Assembly (NCBI GenBank): GCA_008000375.1
Contig: SMOI01000391.1
Coordinates: forward strand, 1 to 28,114
Length of the DNA stretch: 28,114 nt
From: Poteriospumella lacustris
Taxonomy: Eukaryota; Sar; Chrysophyceae; Chromulinales; Dinobryaceae
Direction: 5' to 3'
Shown: one piece after another, positions 1 through 10,700 of the stretch
Numbering within the stretch: position 1 is the first letter of the stretch
How the letters are laid out: each line of letters begins with the position of its first letter
Position numbers and translations under genes: made by a program
The notes under the pieces: model-generated
Seen by the model: only the letters and a program-made list of their open reading frames with translations
What the model was told of the DNA's origin: nothing
Database searches by the model: none

Positions 1-2960
1 GGCGCCGCGGGGTGGGGTGCCGATTGCCACAGCCGCGACCCCGTCGCCGACGACGCAGCCGACGAGGCACCACTGCCACTGTAGACACTGTAGCCATCGC
101 TGTGCTCGTGCAATGCATCTGCAGGCAACGGAGCCTGTGGATGATGGTGGTCGCGGGGCGGCAGGTAGAGCTTCGGGTGTGCGCTGCGTCGACTGGGCGA
201 CGACGAGGCCGCCCCCACCGATGCCGCCGTCACGGCCGTCGGCGGTGGCCGCAGCGACAACAACGATTCAGCCTTCGACGGCGACGTGGTCAGCAGCGAT
301 GTCGTATGCCCATGCAGCGTCGTCGAGGCGGACGAGGCGAAGTTCAACGCGGTGAGATCTTCGACCCACGAGCCGTCCTCGCCGTCGCCCGCGGCGAATG
401 CAGCGATACCCGCCGCGGTAGACTTGGCCGTACTGCTGGCCGTGGCGGCGTTGGTGGACGCGGGTACCGTCGAACTCGCGGGGTTGTTGAAGCGAATCAT
501 GGGTCGCCCCAGGTAATGCGAGTAGCGTCGGTCGAGTGCCAGTTCGTCCTGCGTCGGGTCGCCGTTCTTCGATGTGCCTTCCGTCTCCACCAACGTCGTG
601 CGCACGTACAGCGGCACCGCCGTCTGCGGTGCGTAGCCCAAATCGGACAAAACCATGTCCTTCTTGAGGCCGTAGATGATGTTCTGCGCCGTGTACGAGA
701 TCGATTGACTGTTGCCGTCGAAGGCCTGCGGAATGGGAATCAAGGCCGGCAGGGCGTGCGCATGGTCGTCGTCGTTGCCCTTGCGAATGCGATTGCCCAG
801 CTCCGCGTGACGAAACGCTTCCTCCCGTTGTGCGATCCGTTGCGCATCTCGTTCACGTGGATGCACAAAGCGATGCGCGACCTTCGGGTCGTGTTCTTTC
901 GTGCGCTCTTCGAAGCGTCGCTGTTGCTCTTTGAGCCGCTCGTCCCGCTCCGCGACGCGGTCGGAATGCTCCTTCGCCATCGACAGGATCTCCTCCATCG
1001 AGGGCAACGCCACCGTCGAAGCGGCTGTGGCGGTGGCGGTGGCTGTGGCTGTAGCAGTCGCTGCCGCTTGGGGGGTCAGCGGACTCGTCAAGGTCATCGA
1101 CTCCAGCGCCTTGCGTCGATCGTTTCGTTTCTTCTCCGCTTCCGCTTCCGCTTCTCGATGAGCCTGCGCCGTGAAGACTTGTCCCGTCTTCGACTTCTCG
1201 AAGAGCCGCTGTTCTTTCTTCTTCACCGCCTCGAGGAACTTCAAATCGTGGTAATACGGGTTCTCGGCCGCGACCAGGTCGCGCATGCCGCCCTGTTGCT
1301 GCTGCCGCTGCTGCTGCTGCCGCTTCTTCTCCTCTCGCGCGGCTTTGTCCTTCTTCTCTTGTTCGGCCGCTCGCTGCAGCGACTGTAAGAAGTCGTCTGG
1401 TGCGGCGCCATCGCCATCGCCATCGCCATCGCCGCCGTCGATACCCGCCGCCGTCGTCGCCTTCGCCACGTCGACCGCGTCGCTATCATCATCTCCGTCG
1501 CTGCCACCGTCTCCTCCCACCTGTGCGGCGTTCGTGGCCGCTGCTGCTGCCGTCGCCACCGTCGGGCGTCGTTTCTTCCCCACGCGCCGCACCTGCGACT
1601 GCCGCACGCCGAGGACCTTCTTCTTCTGCAGAATCTCGTGCCACTGGCGCATGCAGTACAACAGGAAGTCCGCCTCCTCGCCACCCGCCGTGAAGCGATA
1701 CGTCTCCAACACGTGCGTCATCAGATCCACCGCCTGGAGACGGTCTTGGAAGACGTCGACGGCGCTGTCCTTCGCCGCGTTGCCGTGCACAGTCGTGTCC
1801 GTCAGCAGCACCTTCGTCTCGCGCGCATGTTCCTTCTCCATTTCGCGTCGGAGGATGAAAATCAAATGTTCGAAGCGGTCGTTGCGGAATTCCATGTTTT
1901 GTTTCTGTAAGCGAATCCATTGGCCCTGCTCGTGGAAGATTTTCTCCAGTCGACGCTGTTTGGCCGCCAGCGACGGGTCCGAATTCGCCAGAAAATCGTA
2001 CTGCCCATACACCGACTTCCACGTGTTCTTCGCGTGGATACTCTCGCCCGCATTCGGTCGGGTCTTGTACAAGAAGTCATCCTTGGTGGATGGTCCTCGA
2101 AAGGCCGCATCCAAATCGTCGGAGGGGCGCAGACGGCCTTGGTGCCGGTGCGCCTGCTTCAGTCCCTTGTTCGCGTTCTTTTTGAAGAAATATTCCCGGT
2201 ATTCCGGGTTCTTCAGGAACTCTTCGGGGTAAAACGTTTTGCCTTCTCGTTCGAAGGGCGGCACGAGCAACGTCGTGTCGAACGCGGATTCCAACTTGGT
2301 CGCGTTCTGCAGCAGTTCCTTCTCGACGAGACGCATCATCCGTCGCATGAGTTGATGCAGCGTCAATTCGGCGGCGTTGCGGGCGTACGACTCGGTCGCC
2401 TGTTCGAAGAAGGCGAAGTCACCTTTCACGGTCTCTTCGTCTTTCTTGCGCATGCTCCCCACCAACTCGGTCGATTCGACACGCAGCTTCACGAAATCGA
2501 GCTTCTGTCGCATCTCGTAGATGGTGAGTGGCGCTTCTTCCTTCGCCTTCTCGGCGCCGCTTGAGCCCCAAAACGCTGCCTTAGGCCCTCGTTCCGCCTC
2601 TCGGCGCTTTTCTGCTTCAGCGTCTTCCTGTTCTTTCTTCTTCTGTGCCTCTTCCTCCTCTTTCTTTCGCTTTTCTTCCTCGTCGGAGCTGTCGTCGCTG
2701 TCGCCAGGACGAGGAGTGGGCGGCGGACTTTGACAGCCGTTTGGGCAATTCTCTCGGAACACTCCCGGCGAATTGCAGACGTAACATCTTATTCCGCGCT
2801 TCGTGCGGCTCGCACGAACAACCAGCCGCTCTTCTGGCGACATTTGGCGCCACCGCTCGGCGAGAAACTTCCGCTGCCATTTGTTCGGGTAGATGCCCAG
2901 TACCCCGTCAGGAATACGCGATATTGACTTGGAACTGGAACTGGCGACTTGAGCACTCAT
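1..2960 (-). CDS. Hypothetical coiled-coil protein with an N-terminal cysteine knuckle (partial, C-terminus off the left edge)
   Basis: The reading frame is open from the ATG at 2958-2960 to base 1, about 986 codons, with no stop and no need for introns. The N-terminus (about residues 1-50) is basic and Trp-rich (GVLGIYPNKWQRKF). A short cysteine motif follows at about residues 62-80 (RCYVCNSPGVFRENCPNGC). It resembles half of a CCHC zinc knuckle, but the His position is Val and a fourth Cys lies four residues after the third, giving C-x2-C-x9-C-x3-C. Next come an SDD/EEE acidic stretch and a Lys/Glu-rich coiled coil. A globular-looking helical middle has many charged residues and conserved-looking Trp/Tyr. 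After about residue 480 come Ala/Thr/Asp/Gly runs, a Gln run and another charged helix. No catalytic domain is recognisable. A nucleic-acid or RNP scaffold role is only a guess from the knuckle and charge. The start is the first ATG in frame and is followed at once by the best non-repetitive sequence. The missing C-terminus may hold the defining domain. Confidence 0.75.
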   Translation of the reverse strand, partial: MSAQVASSSSKSISRIPDGVLGIYPNKWQRKFLAERWRQMSPEERLVVRASRTKRGIRCYVCNSPGVFRENCPNGCQSPPPTPRPGDSDDSSDEEEKRKKEEEEAQKKKEQEDAEAEKRREAERGPKAAFWGSSGAEKAKEEAPLTIYEMRQKLDFVKLRVESTELVGSMRKKDEETVKGDFAFFEQATESYARNAAELTLHQLMRRMMRLVEKELLQNATKLESAFDTTLLVPPFEREGKTFYPEEFLKNPEYREYFFKKNANKGLKQAHRHQGRLRPSDDLDAAFRGPSTKDDFLYKTRPNAGESIHAKNTWKSVYGQYDFLANSDPSLAAKQRRLEKIFHEQGQWIRLQKQNMEFRNDRFEHLIFILRREMEKEHARETKVLLTDTTVHGNAAKDSAVDVFQDRLQAVDLMTHVLETYRFTAGGEEADFLLYCMRQWHEILQKKKVLGVRQSQVRRVGKKRRPTVATAAAAATNAAQVGGDGGSDGDDDSDAVDVAKATTAAGIDGGDGDGDGDGAAPDDFLQSLQRAAEQEKKDKAAREEKKRQQQQRQQQQGGMRDLVAAENPYYHDLKFLEAVKKKEQRLFEKSKTGQVFTAQAHREAEAEAEKKRNDRRKALESMTLTSPLTPQAAATATATATATATAASTVALPSMEEILSMAKEHSDRVAERDERLKEQQRRFEERTKEHDPKVAHRFVHPRERDAQRIAQREEAFRHAELGNRIRKGNDDDHAHALPALIPIPQAFDGNSQSISYTAQNIIYGLKKDMVLSDLGYAPQTAVPLYVRTTLVETEGTSKNGDPTQDELALDRRYSHYLGRPMIRFNNPASSTVPASTNAATASSTAKSTAAGIAAFAAGDGEDGSWVEDLTALNFASSASTTLHGHTTSLLTTSPSKAESLLSLRPPPTAVTAASVGAASSSPSRRSAHPKLYLPPRDHHHPQAPLPADALHEHSDGYSVYSGSGASSAASSATGSRLWQSAPHPAA

Positions 2961-3455
2961 GATTTACCCACAGGCCAATCAGGTTGAATGCACGTCTGGG
3001 ACAGACAACAGACAATGTCTATCGAGATGGCTCTTGCGACGGGAATGAAGTCTTTCTTCTTCACAATCTTGCCTCTCTCCCAACAAAACTCGTGATGGCA
3101 AACACGATTTCCATACAAATAATCAATAACAGAACAGCGATAATGAATGAAGCATGCATAGCTGCATAGTTACGTAGCCCAAGTCGATCAATCAAGTGGG
3201 CCGGTCTGCTGCCAACCCGCGATCGACACCGAAAACGTAACGGCTTTGGTTCCTCAGATGTCCAGAAATCTGGGATACCCGCAGACCTGATGACGACGAC
3301 GACGGTGCTCTCTGCTTTGGACTTGGCCAACGAAAGCTGACGATATGGGATATGTTCTGGGCCATATGGTTTACAACCGCTACAGATACTAGCCTCTCTT
3401 GTCGTCTCTACCATTGCGACGATAGTGACCCGTGTCCTAGTTTAACGCTTGAATC
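2961..3455. promoter_or_regulatory. Divergent intergenic region between the coiled-coil gene and the LYR gene
   Basis: This 495-bp spacer separates two genes that point away from each other, so it should hold both promoters and 5' UTRs. It is less GC-rich than the coding DNA on its left. I see no clear TATA box, repeat or RNA gene. Short open frames on the minus strand here look unlike protein and end before any recognisable motif. Confidence 0.5.
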
Positions 3456-3797
3456 ATGAGCCTCTCTGCCGCTGGTTCCGGAGCGAAGACGATTTCGCGC
3501 ACGACCCCGCAATTGTATCGCGATTGCTTGCGTCTGGTGCAACACATTGCCGGAAAGTCGAAGAAAGGCGACAATATCCGACAGATTGTGCGCAGAGAGT
3601 TCCAGAAGAACGCGGACATGACTGATCCTGTCCGCATCGATCAGTTGAAGAGCAATGCCGTTCGGGGCTTGGCCAATTACCTCATGATCGAGTCTACAAG
3701 CAAAGATGCAAGGCTCCAGAAGTTTGCTAACTCGTACGCATCCAAAGAAGCCTCCAATTTGAAAGATTCGGATGCCTCGAAGCCCCCTACCGCGTAG
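3456..3797 (+). CDS. LYR-motif (Complex1_LYR family) mitochondrial assembly factor, LYRM9-like
   Basis: A 113-residue intronless frame. A Ser/Thr/Lys/Arg-rich N-terminus of about 17 residues, compatible with mitochondrial import, precedes the signature PQLYRDCLRLVQ with L20-Y21-R22. A three-helix pattern follows, with the downstream aromatic (RREF) and a DPVRI segment typical of the family. Known LYR proteins are small helical adaptors that bind the acyl carrier protein and help assemble iron-sulfur clusters or respiratory complexes in the mitochondrial matrix. The spacing between the LYR motif, the RREF phenylalanine and the DP.RI segment most resembles LYRM9-type members, but the exact orthologue is uncertain. 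The last 20 residues are Ser/Lys/Asp-rich and look disordered. The length fits the family (about 80-130 residues). The gene is divergent from the coiled-coil gene and convergent with the myosin. Confidence 0.85.
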   Translation: MSLSAAGSGAKTISRTTPQLYRDCLRLVQHIAGKSKKGDNIRQIVRREFQKNADMTDPVRIDQLKSNAVRGLANYLMIESTSKDARLQKFANSYASKEASNLKDSDASKPPTA

Positions 3798-4600
3798 TGT
3801 CGGTCGCACAGCGCTGCAGACGTCGTTTTGTAAATACACAGTAACCCATAACTTTCCTTTCCACTACTTCCCCAAGAGGAGAAGAGTCGCGTGGTTCTCA
3901 TGCTGTGTCTACTGTGAAGAGAGCCCGCGAGAGGGAAATCGGTATCGTGACGAGGTCTAAAGAGGCCTCTACAGTGCTACACGGAAACCGACCGATCAAT
4001 TGCTGTGTGCACACCCTTGTTACAACAGACAGCGAGCTACATACACTATCAAGCGACCGTCGCGACCGCCCAGTGGCGACCGCAACGTCGACGATGCTAC
4101 AGAGACGTCGCCTACTGCCGCCTGGCCACGCGCCAACGCTGACAGGCGACGCGCCTGCCGCTGCTCGTGTCACGTGGCCAGAGGCTGCAGACGGCGTCCA
4201 CACGAACGACGAAGGCGACAGCAGAGAAGAGGGAGACACAGACAGAGACAGAGACAGAGAGGGGAGGGAGGAGGGGGGAACTAACTGGGTTACGCTACGA
4301 CAACAGCGACCGTAGGGCGACACGACGCGCGTGGGTCACAGGCCGCGGGAGACGCGGCGCCGCATCTCCCATCGGCACTGACGCACACGCGACGAGTCGC
4401 TCGGCCGGCATTCAGAGTGTGTGTGAGAGAGAGACAGAGAGAGAGCGAGAGGGAGAAAGAACAATATCGAACCACACACACGTGACGCACACAAAGAGAC
4501 AAAAGGGGAGAGGGGGGAGGGGCCTGTAGTACTATCGAAACAAAACAAAAACAAAAGCAAACCAAAAGCAAACGGCGAGCAACACACAAACAAACAACAC
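3798..4600. other. Convergent low-complexity spacer downstream of the LYR gene
   Basis: This spacer lies between the 3' ends of the LYR gene and the myosin. It has no credible gene. It holds purine-rich tracts (GACAGA/GGGAGG type at about 4217-4276, GAGAGA type at about 4424-4460) and an A-rich stretch of AAAAC/AAAGC units near 4541-4572. Open frames crossing it on either strand are compositional artefacts made of Arg/Glu/Thr or Ser/Val/Cys runs. Confidence 0.6.
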
Positions 4601-4650
4601 ACAGCGACACACAGCGACACATAGCGACACCGAGCGACACCGAGCGACAC
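4601..4650. repeat. 10-bp tandem repeat, five units
   Basis: Five consecutive 10-base units of the type ACAGCGACAC/CGAGCGACAC stand in perfect register. The first two are identical, as are the last two, and the middle one differs slightly. The array is non-coding and lies 130 bp beyond the myosin stop codon. Confidence 0.9.
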
Positions 4651-4680
4651 CGACAGAAACAAATGAAACGCTCGGCGACC

Positions 4681-4758
4681 ACCGTCACCGTCACCGTCAC
4701 CGTCACCGTCACCGTCACCGTCACCGTCACCGTCACCGTCACCGTCACCGTCACCGTC
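4681..4758. repeat. Hexanucleotide microsatellite (ACCGTC)13
   Basis: Thirteen perfect copies of ACCGTC (GACGGT on the myosin strand) end 21 bp before the myosin stop codon at 4780-4782. On the transcript strand the array would be in the myosin 3' UTR. It is perfect, so it is probably young and length-variable. It reads open in several frames, which produces false Thr/Val-rich ORFs. Confidence 0.95.
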
Positions 4759-4779
4759 GGCGGGGGCCCCGTTTGATCA

Positions 4780-7700
4780 TCAGGTGGCGAACAGAACGTC
4801 ATAGCACACGACGCAGACACGCAGCATGCTGTCGGTGTAGTCCTGTTGCACAAACGCGGGGAACCGGTCGCGCGGCATTTCCCTCGGCGAACAGGTCTGA
4901 CAGACGACGCGGTGGCAGTGGCGACAGTGGTGTTTGCCCGACGTCATCACGCGGAACATGGAGAACGACGACGACGCGTGGTGGAACTCGTTGCCGCAGT
5001 TCATGCAGCAGTCCCGACTCTCCCCGGGGATACGCGTTTGCCGCCGCCGCAACGAGCCAAACAACGTGTACCGCGGCTGGCGGGGCATGAGGTCGCTGGC
5101 GGTGCAGTCGATGCGCTGCATCAGCGCCATCGTCTGACGGTCCTGGTGCTCCGTCGACGTGACGAGGTTGCGTTGGCTCACGTCGGTGGCCTGCCCCGAG
5201 GCGACGTACGGGCCGAAGATGACGACGGCCGCGCTGCCGCCGCCCTGCAGGAACACCGAGTTCATGCTGCAGGGGATGTTCATGTCGCCGCCGGCCTCCA
5301 GCAGCAACTTGCACAGGGCCCACTCGCGGAACGTGCACGCCACGATCAGCGGCGTGCAGCCCTCGGGGTCCAGCGCGTTGGGGTCGGCCTGCATGCCCAG
5401 CAGCATGTCCACCATCCCTTCCGCGTAGCCCTGCGCCGACAGGTACCGATTGGCACAGACCAAGTGCAGCGCCGTCAAGCCGCGCTCGTTGCAGAGCAAC
5501 GCCGAGGCCCGCTGACTGACGAGCCACGAGAAGATCTTCATCTGCCCGCCCAGCGGCGACTCACTCGCGACGGTGAACAAGATCGGCGAGTTCTCCTGCT
5601 CGTCACCCTGGTCGACGTTGAGCGTGAACTGCGCGTCGACGAAGAGCTGCGTCAACAGGTCGAAGTCCGCGTGGATCGCGGCGACGTGCAGCGCGTGTCG
5701 CTGGTGGTGCAGCGGGTCGGGCACCATCGGGTCGGCGCCGTGGCGCAGCAGCGCCTGCGTCACCTGCAGCCAGCGCTCCCGACGCGTCGTGGCGGCCTGT
5801 GCCAAGGCGGCGGGATCTTGCAGCGTCAAGCGATGCGTAAGCGACGCGTCGTTGTTGGCCGCCGCGTCGTGGGCGGGGTCGGGGTCGGCGTCGTAGTAGA
5901 ACTCGGCGAGGTCGGCGTCGATGGCCACCGCCTCGGGCGACATCATCACGCGGCGGCTGAAGTCGCCTTCGCTGCCAGCGGCGGCAGCGGCGGTGACCAA
6001 CGCCGTCGCCGTCGCAGCGTCGGACGGCGGCGCGGGGCCCTGGCAGGTGTACAAGCGGTACAGCGCGCGGTGCAGCGGCGTCTGCCCCTGCGCCGAGAGA
6101 TGATCCACCACGGCGCCGGCGGCCACCAACACGTCGACGGCCGCCGCCGACCGCGCGTAATGCAGCGGCAGCTGCTCGCGGTAGTCCAGCACGTTCACCG
6201 ACGCGGCGGCCTCGACCGCGGCGAGGGCGGTCAGATACCGCAGCATCGGCACGTCGTCGACGATGGCGGCCCAGTGCAGCAGGCAGCGGCCCTGCGCGTC
6301 CAGCGGCTCCTGCAGCACCGTCGCCGTCGCCGTCGCCGCCGACGCCAGCAGCGACTGCAGCTCCGCCAGGCGGTGCGTCTGCACGCTCTGCAGCAGCTGC
6401 AGCGGGCGGTCGCCGAAGAGCAGTTTCGAGAAGTCCACGTTCTGCAGCGCCGCGACGTAGCCCGCGCCGCCGTCGTCGCCGTCCACCGTCGACGCGCGGC
6501 TGGCGGGGTACGCGCCGTCGCCGTCGACGTCGTAGTCGTCCGCCTCGCTGCCGCTGTGCATCGCGTGGCCCGCCGCCGCCGCCGCCGTCGACGATCGATC
6601 GAGGAGCGGCGCGTCGGGCGCGTCGCGAAACATGACGCGGCCCTTGGGCACCGCCGCGAGGGCGTCGTCGCCGTCGCCGTCGCTGTCGCTCTCGTGGTAG
6701 AACTCGCCCTTCGGCCGCGAGGCCAGCACCGACGCCGAACGGCTCGACGCGCGGCGAGTCGATTCCGCCGCCGCCGCCGCCGCAGCCGCCGCCGTAGCCG
6801 TAGCCGCTGCCGTGGCCGCGTGGAGCTTGGCACTGCGCGTGAGATCGTCGTCGGGGACGTCGTCGTCGCTGCCGCTGTCCAAGACGCGCTGCGTACGCGA
6901 CCAGCCGACGACCGGCGGCGACGCGTCTTCGTCGTCGTCGGCGGCGGCGGCGTCGTCGTCTTCGTCGACGTCTTCGTCGTCGGAGTCGGCGTCGGAGTCG
7001 TCCGGTCGCCGTCGGAAAATCGACGTGCGCCGCTGCTCGGCGCTGCCGGGTCCACCGCCCGCGGCGACGGGGCCGTCGACGTCGCTGTCGTCCTCGTCGC
7101 TCTCGAGCGAGACGACGCCGCGGAGGACGTTCGGGCCCAGCGACGCCGCGTCGTCGTCTTCGTCGGCGTCGACATCGGCGTCGTCTGCGTCGCCGTTGTC
7201 GGCGGCCATCAGCGCAGCCGACGCGGCCAAATCGGCGGCCGAGAACAGCGGCGGCCCCGCGGCGGCTCCGTTGGCTGCCCCAGCGGCCGTCGCGCCCTCG
7301 ACCGAGGCCGTGCGCGAGGCGAAGGAGCGCTGGTAGTCCTCCCAGGCGCGCTTCTGGTCCTGCAGCGCGAAGTCCTGCGCGCCCAGGTCCTCGTCGCGCA
7401 GCGCGGCGGGGTCTGCGTTGGGGTCTTCGTTGTCGGAGTCGTCCCAGTCGATGGCGCCGCCGTAGTCCAGCGGAATGCTCGTCGCGGCCGCGGCGGCGGC
7501 GGCGGTGGCCTCAGCGGACGGAGACGACGCGGTCGGCGGGGCGAGCGACGGCCGATGCGACGGCACCGACGGACCACCGCCGGCGCCTTTGGCCGCGGGG
7601 GCGAGGGCGGTGGCTGGCGGCGACGGTCGCGCGTCTGCTGCCGCGGCGAGTGCCACCGGTGTGGCGCCGCGGCTGCCGTTGGCGGCTTTCGTCGACTCGC

Positions 7701-10700
7701 CGGTCGTCGCCATCGCCGTCGCCGTCGCCGCCGTCGCTCCCCCCGCAGCAACGGACGCAGAGCCGTTGGCAGCGGCCAACGCGGCGCTGCTGCCGCTGCG
7801 CGCCGGCCGCTTCAGCGCCAGCATGGGGTTCTGGCCCTCGATGGCGTTGGGGTTGCTGCTCACCGCCAGCGTGCCGTTCGCCGCACCCGTAGCAGTCGCG
7901 GCGGTGGACGCGGGCCCCGCGGCGCCGCCCAGTCGGCTCTCGCTCGCCGTGCGCTGCAGCGTGGTCATCGGCCGCTTCGAGGCCATCACCTCCGTCACCG
8001 TCTTCTTCGCCTTCGACCGCGACGGTTCCTGTTCCGCGCTGACGGCAGCAGCCGCCGCAGCCGCAGCGGGGGTCGGCGAGGAGACCGACTTGGCCTTCGC
8101 CTTGCGCATGGGGTTGACGTAGTCGAGGACGTCGGGGGCCACGTGCGCGCTGCTGATGCTGGCCGCGTCTCGCTCCGCCGCGCCCCCGCGGTCCTCGTCG
8201 TGGTCGTACGCGCTCCGATGCTTCGTTTCATCGTCGCCAGCGCCAACGCCAGCGCCAGCGCCGCGGGGACGGACGACGTCGTCGCCGTCGCTGTCGTCGT
8301 CGACGAGGCCCACGACGCTGGCGCGCGACACTTTGTGCTTCAGCCGCTGGTTCTCCTGCTCGAGCTTCTCGATCTTCTGTTTGAACTTGGCGAACTGCGC
8401 CATCTGCAGCGAGCTGGCCGCGGCGCCGCCAGCGGCCAGTGGGGACAGCGACGCTGCAGCGGCGGCGGCGGCGGCGGCGGTGGCCACCGGCGACGCGGTC
8501 ACCGCCGACCGACCCCGCGGCGCCGAACTCGTCTTCGTAACCGCCGGCAGCGGCGATTGCTGCGGCGGGGCAGCCGCCGTGACCGCGGGCGATGCCGTTC
8601 GCGACAGGCCGCTGAGCGCCTCGAGCAGAATCGGCGAGTCGGCGGCCGCGGCGCCACCGCCGTCGCTGCCGCCGCTACCGCCGCCCGGCGTGACCGCAGC
8701 GGCGGCGTTGCTGTGCAGGAGCAGCGCCAGCAGTCGCTTGGACTCCTCCAGCTCGTGCCGCATGCGATCGTATTCCTGCGCAGAGACGCGCACCTCGTCG
8801 ACGCTGCCGCTGACGCTGCCGCTGACGCTGGCGATGCTGCTGCGCGGGGTGCTGTCGTGCAGCGCCGTCCACGACGGACGCGGCGACGGCGTCGCGGCGA
8901 TGGCAGCGGTCGGTGCGGCGGCACTGGGCGTCGTCACCGCCGCCGGCTCCGCCGACAGCAACGGCGCAACGATCGGCGAGAACGGCGGAGCGACGGTCGC
9001 TGCTGTGGGGGCAGCGGCGGAGGCGGCGTTGGCCGGCGCAGCGCTGCTCGTCAACGGCGTCGCCATCGTCGTGGCCGCCGTCGTGGCCGACGTCGTGGCC
9101 GATGTCGTGGCCCCCGTCGTAGCCACAGCGGCGGCGGCGGTGGCGGCGGTGACGGTGGTGGGCATCGGCGTGATCACCGTCGACGACGACGGCGCCGGTG
9201 GCACCGGCAGCGGCGAGGTCGCGGTCGCCGCTGTCAGGGCCATGGCCTGCACCTGCTGCAGCTTCTCTTGCTCCAGCTGCTTGTACTTCTCCTCCAACTC
9301 GCGCAGCCGCTGCGCCAGCAGGTCGCGCTCGGTCATCACCTTCTGCAGCGACTTCGCCTCGATCTTCAGCTGCGCCAACTGTTTCTTCGCGCGCTTCACG
9401 CGCCATTTCCGTTGCAACGTGGACCAGGCCGACCGCACTCGACGGTACCGCGACTGTTGCTGGCAACGCTTCCACCAAGCGACCAGTCGGGTCTGGGCGG
9501 CGTGGCGCCGGAGGCATCGGAGCAGCTGCCGGCTGCGGTGCCGCCGAATCAGCGACTGCACCGTCACCACGCAGCGATACGCGTGCGCGTACTGGCGGCG
9601 ACAGAGCCAACGTCGCGCGTATCGCTGGAGGAGGATGCTCGCCTGCGTCGCCCGCAGCCCGCGCAGAACCCGCCGCGCTAAGCAAACGCGTAGCCAGCAC
9701 TGCACCCGCCACGCTGCCCGGCGCAGGCGACGATATTGCCCGCTGTAGCGCGTGCAGCGGGCACGTGCTTGGATCCGTATCGCCGAGGCCCGCCACAACG
9801 ACGCGCGCTGAAGTTCCAACACGTCGAAGGTGTTCCGCCGCAGAAAAACCATCGACGCGCCGACTTGCACCCCGCTGACCACCAGCGGATCGATCGCCGC
9901 CGCCGCCGCGGTCGTGGCCACGGCACTGGCCGCGGCGGACGTCGACGCGGTGGTCGTCGCTTGGGCCAAGTTGATCGGCAGTTTGAAGTTCTCGTCGGCG
10001 GTGATCGTGGGCGACAAGCCACGCGCCAACTGCTGAACGAGCTCGCGCAGATCGACGGACCCGGCGGCGGCCTTCCACGCGGCGACGTAGTCGACGTCGG
10101 CGGCGCGCTGCAGACAGCCGTAGCGTTGAAGGAACTCGACGAGTTTGTAGCGGTTGGGGAAGCCGGCGCGACTCACGCGCACCGCCTCGATGACGCCGCA
10201 ACAGCGAAGCTGCGAGATGACCAATCGCTGGTCGAAGTGATTCGGACGGTTCTGCGGGTTCGGCTTGATGCAGCGAATGTAATGCGGCGTCGTCGTGGAG
10301 ATGTTCTGCATCAGTTCTTTCAGCTGCGAGCGGAATTGAAAGCCCAACGTCTGCGCCTTGTTCGCGGACCCACCGCTACCGCTACTGCCACCGCTACTGC
10401 CGCCATTGCCGCCGCTACCGCCGCCGCCCTGTTCGTCCACTTTCAGATACGGCAACAGCGCCAAGAGCAGCGGCTGGTCCGACGAGCGCAAGAGCTTGAT
10501 CATGTCTTGACTCACCGTGTCGTTGTTCTTCTCCAGAAACGACTGCGCATCGTAGCAAACGGGGCCGGCGTAATGATGGACCACGAACTGGTTGCGGGCT
10601 TTCTCTTTGCTGCTGGCACTGAACCGCGCGTGACCCGTGAAGGTGTCGTACAGCCGCCCGACCAAACTCGACAGCGTCGTGCGCCCCAACCGCCCTTGGT

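Noticed and set aside
12-2564. Plus-strand frames opposite the left-edge gene
   Set aside because: They are Arg/Leu/Ser-rich shadows. The minus strand gives one continuous frame with a proper ATG and a cysteine motif.
4601-4758. Tandem repeats considered as a CRISPR-like array or telomere remnant
   Set aside because: The units are 6 and 10 bp, uninterrupted by unique spacers, and not a telomere-type sequence.
4846-9681. 1611-codon open frame on the plus strand
   Set aside because: It is antisense to the myosin. It is dominated by Arg/Val/Gly/His from the complement of GC-rich Ala/Asp/Thr codons and shows no domain.
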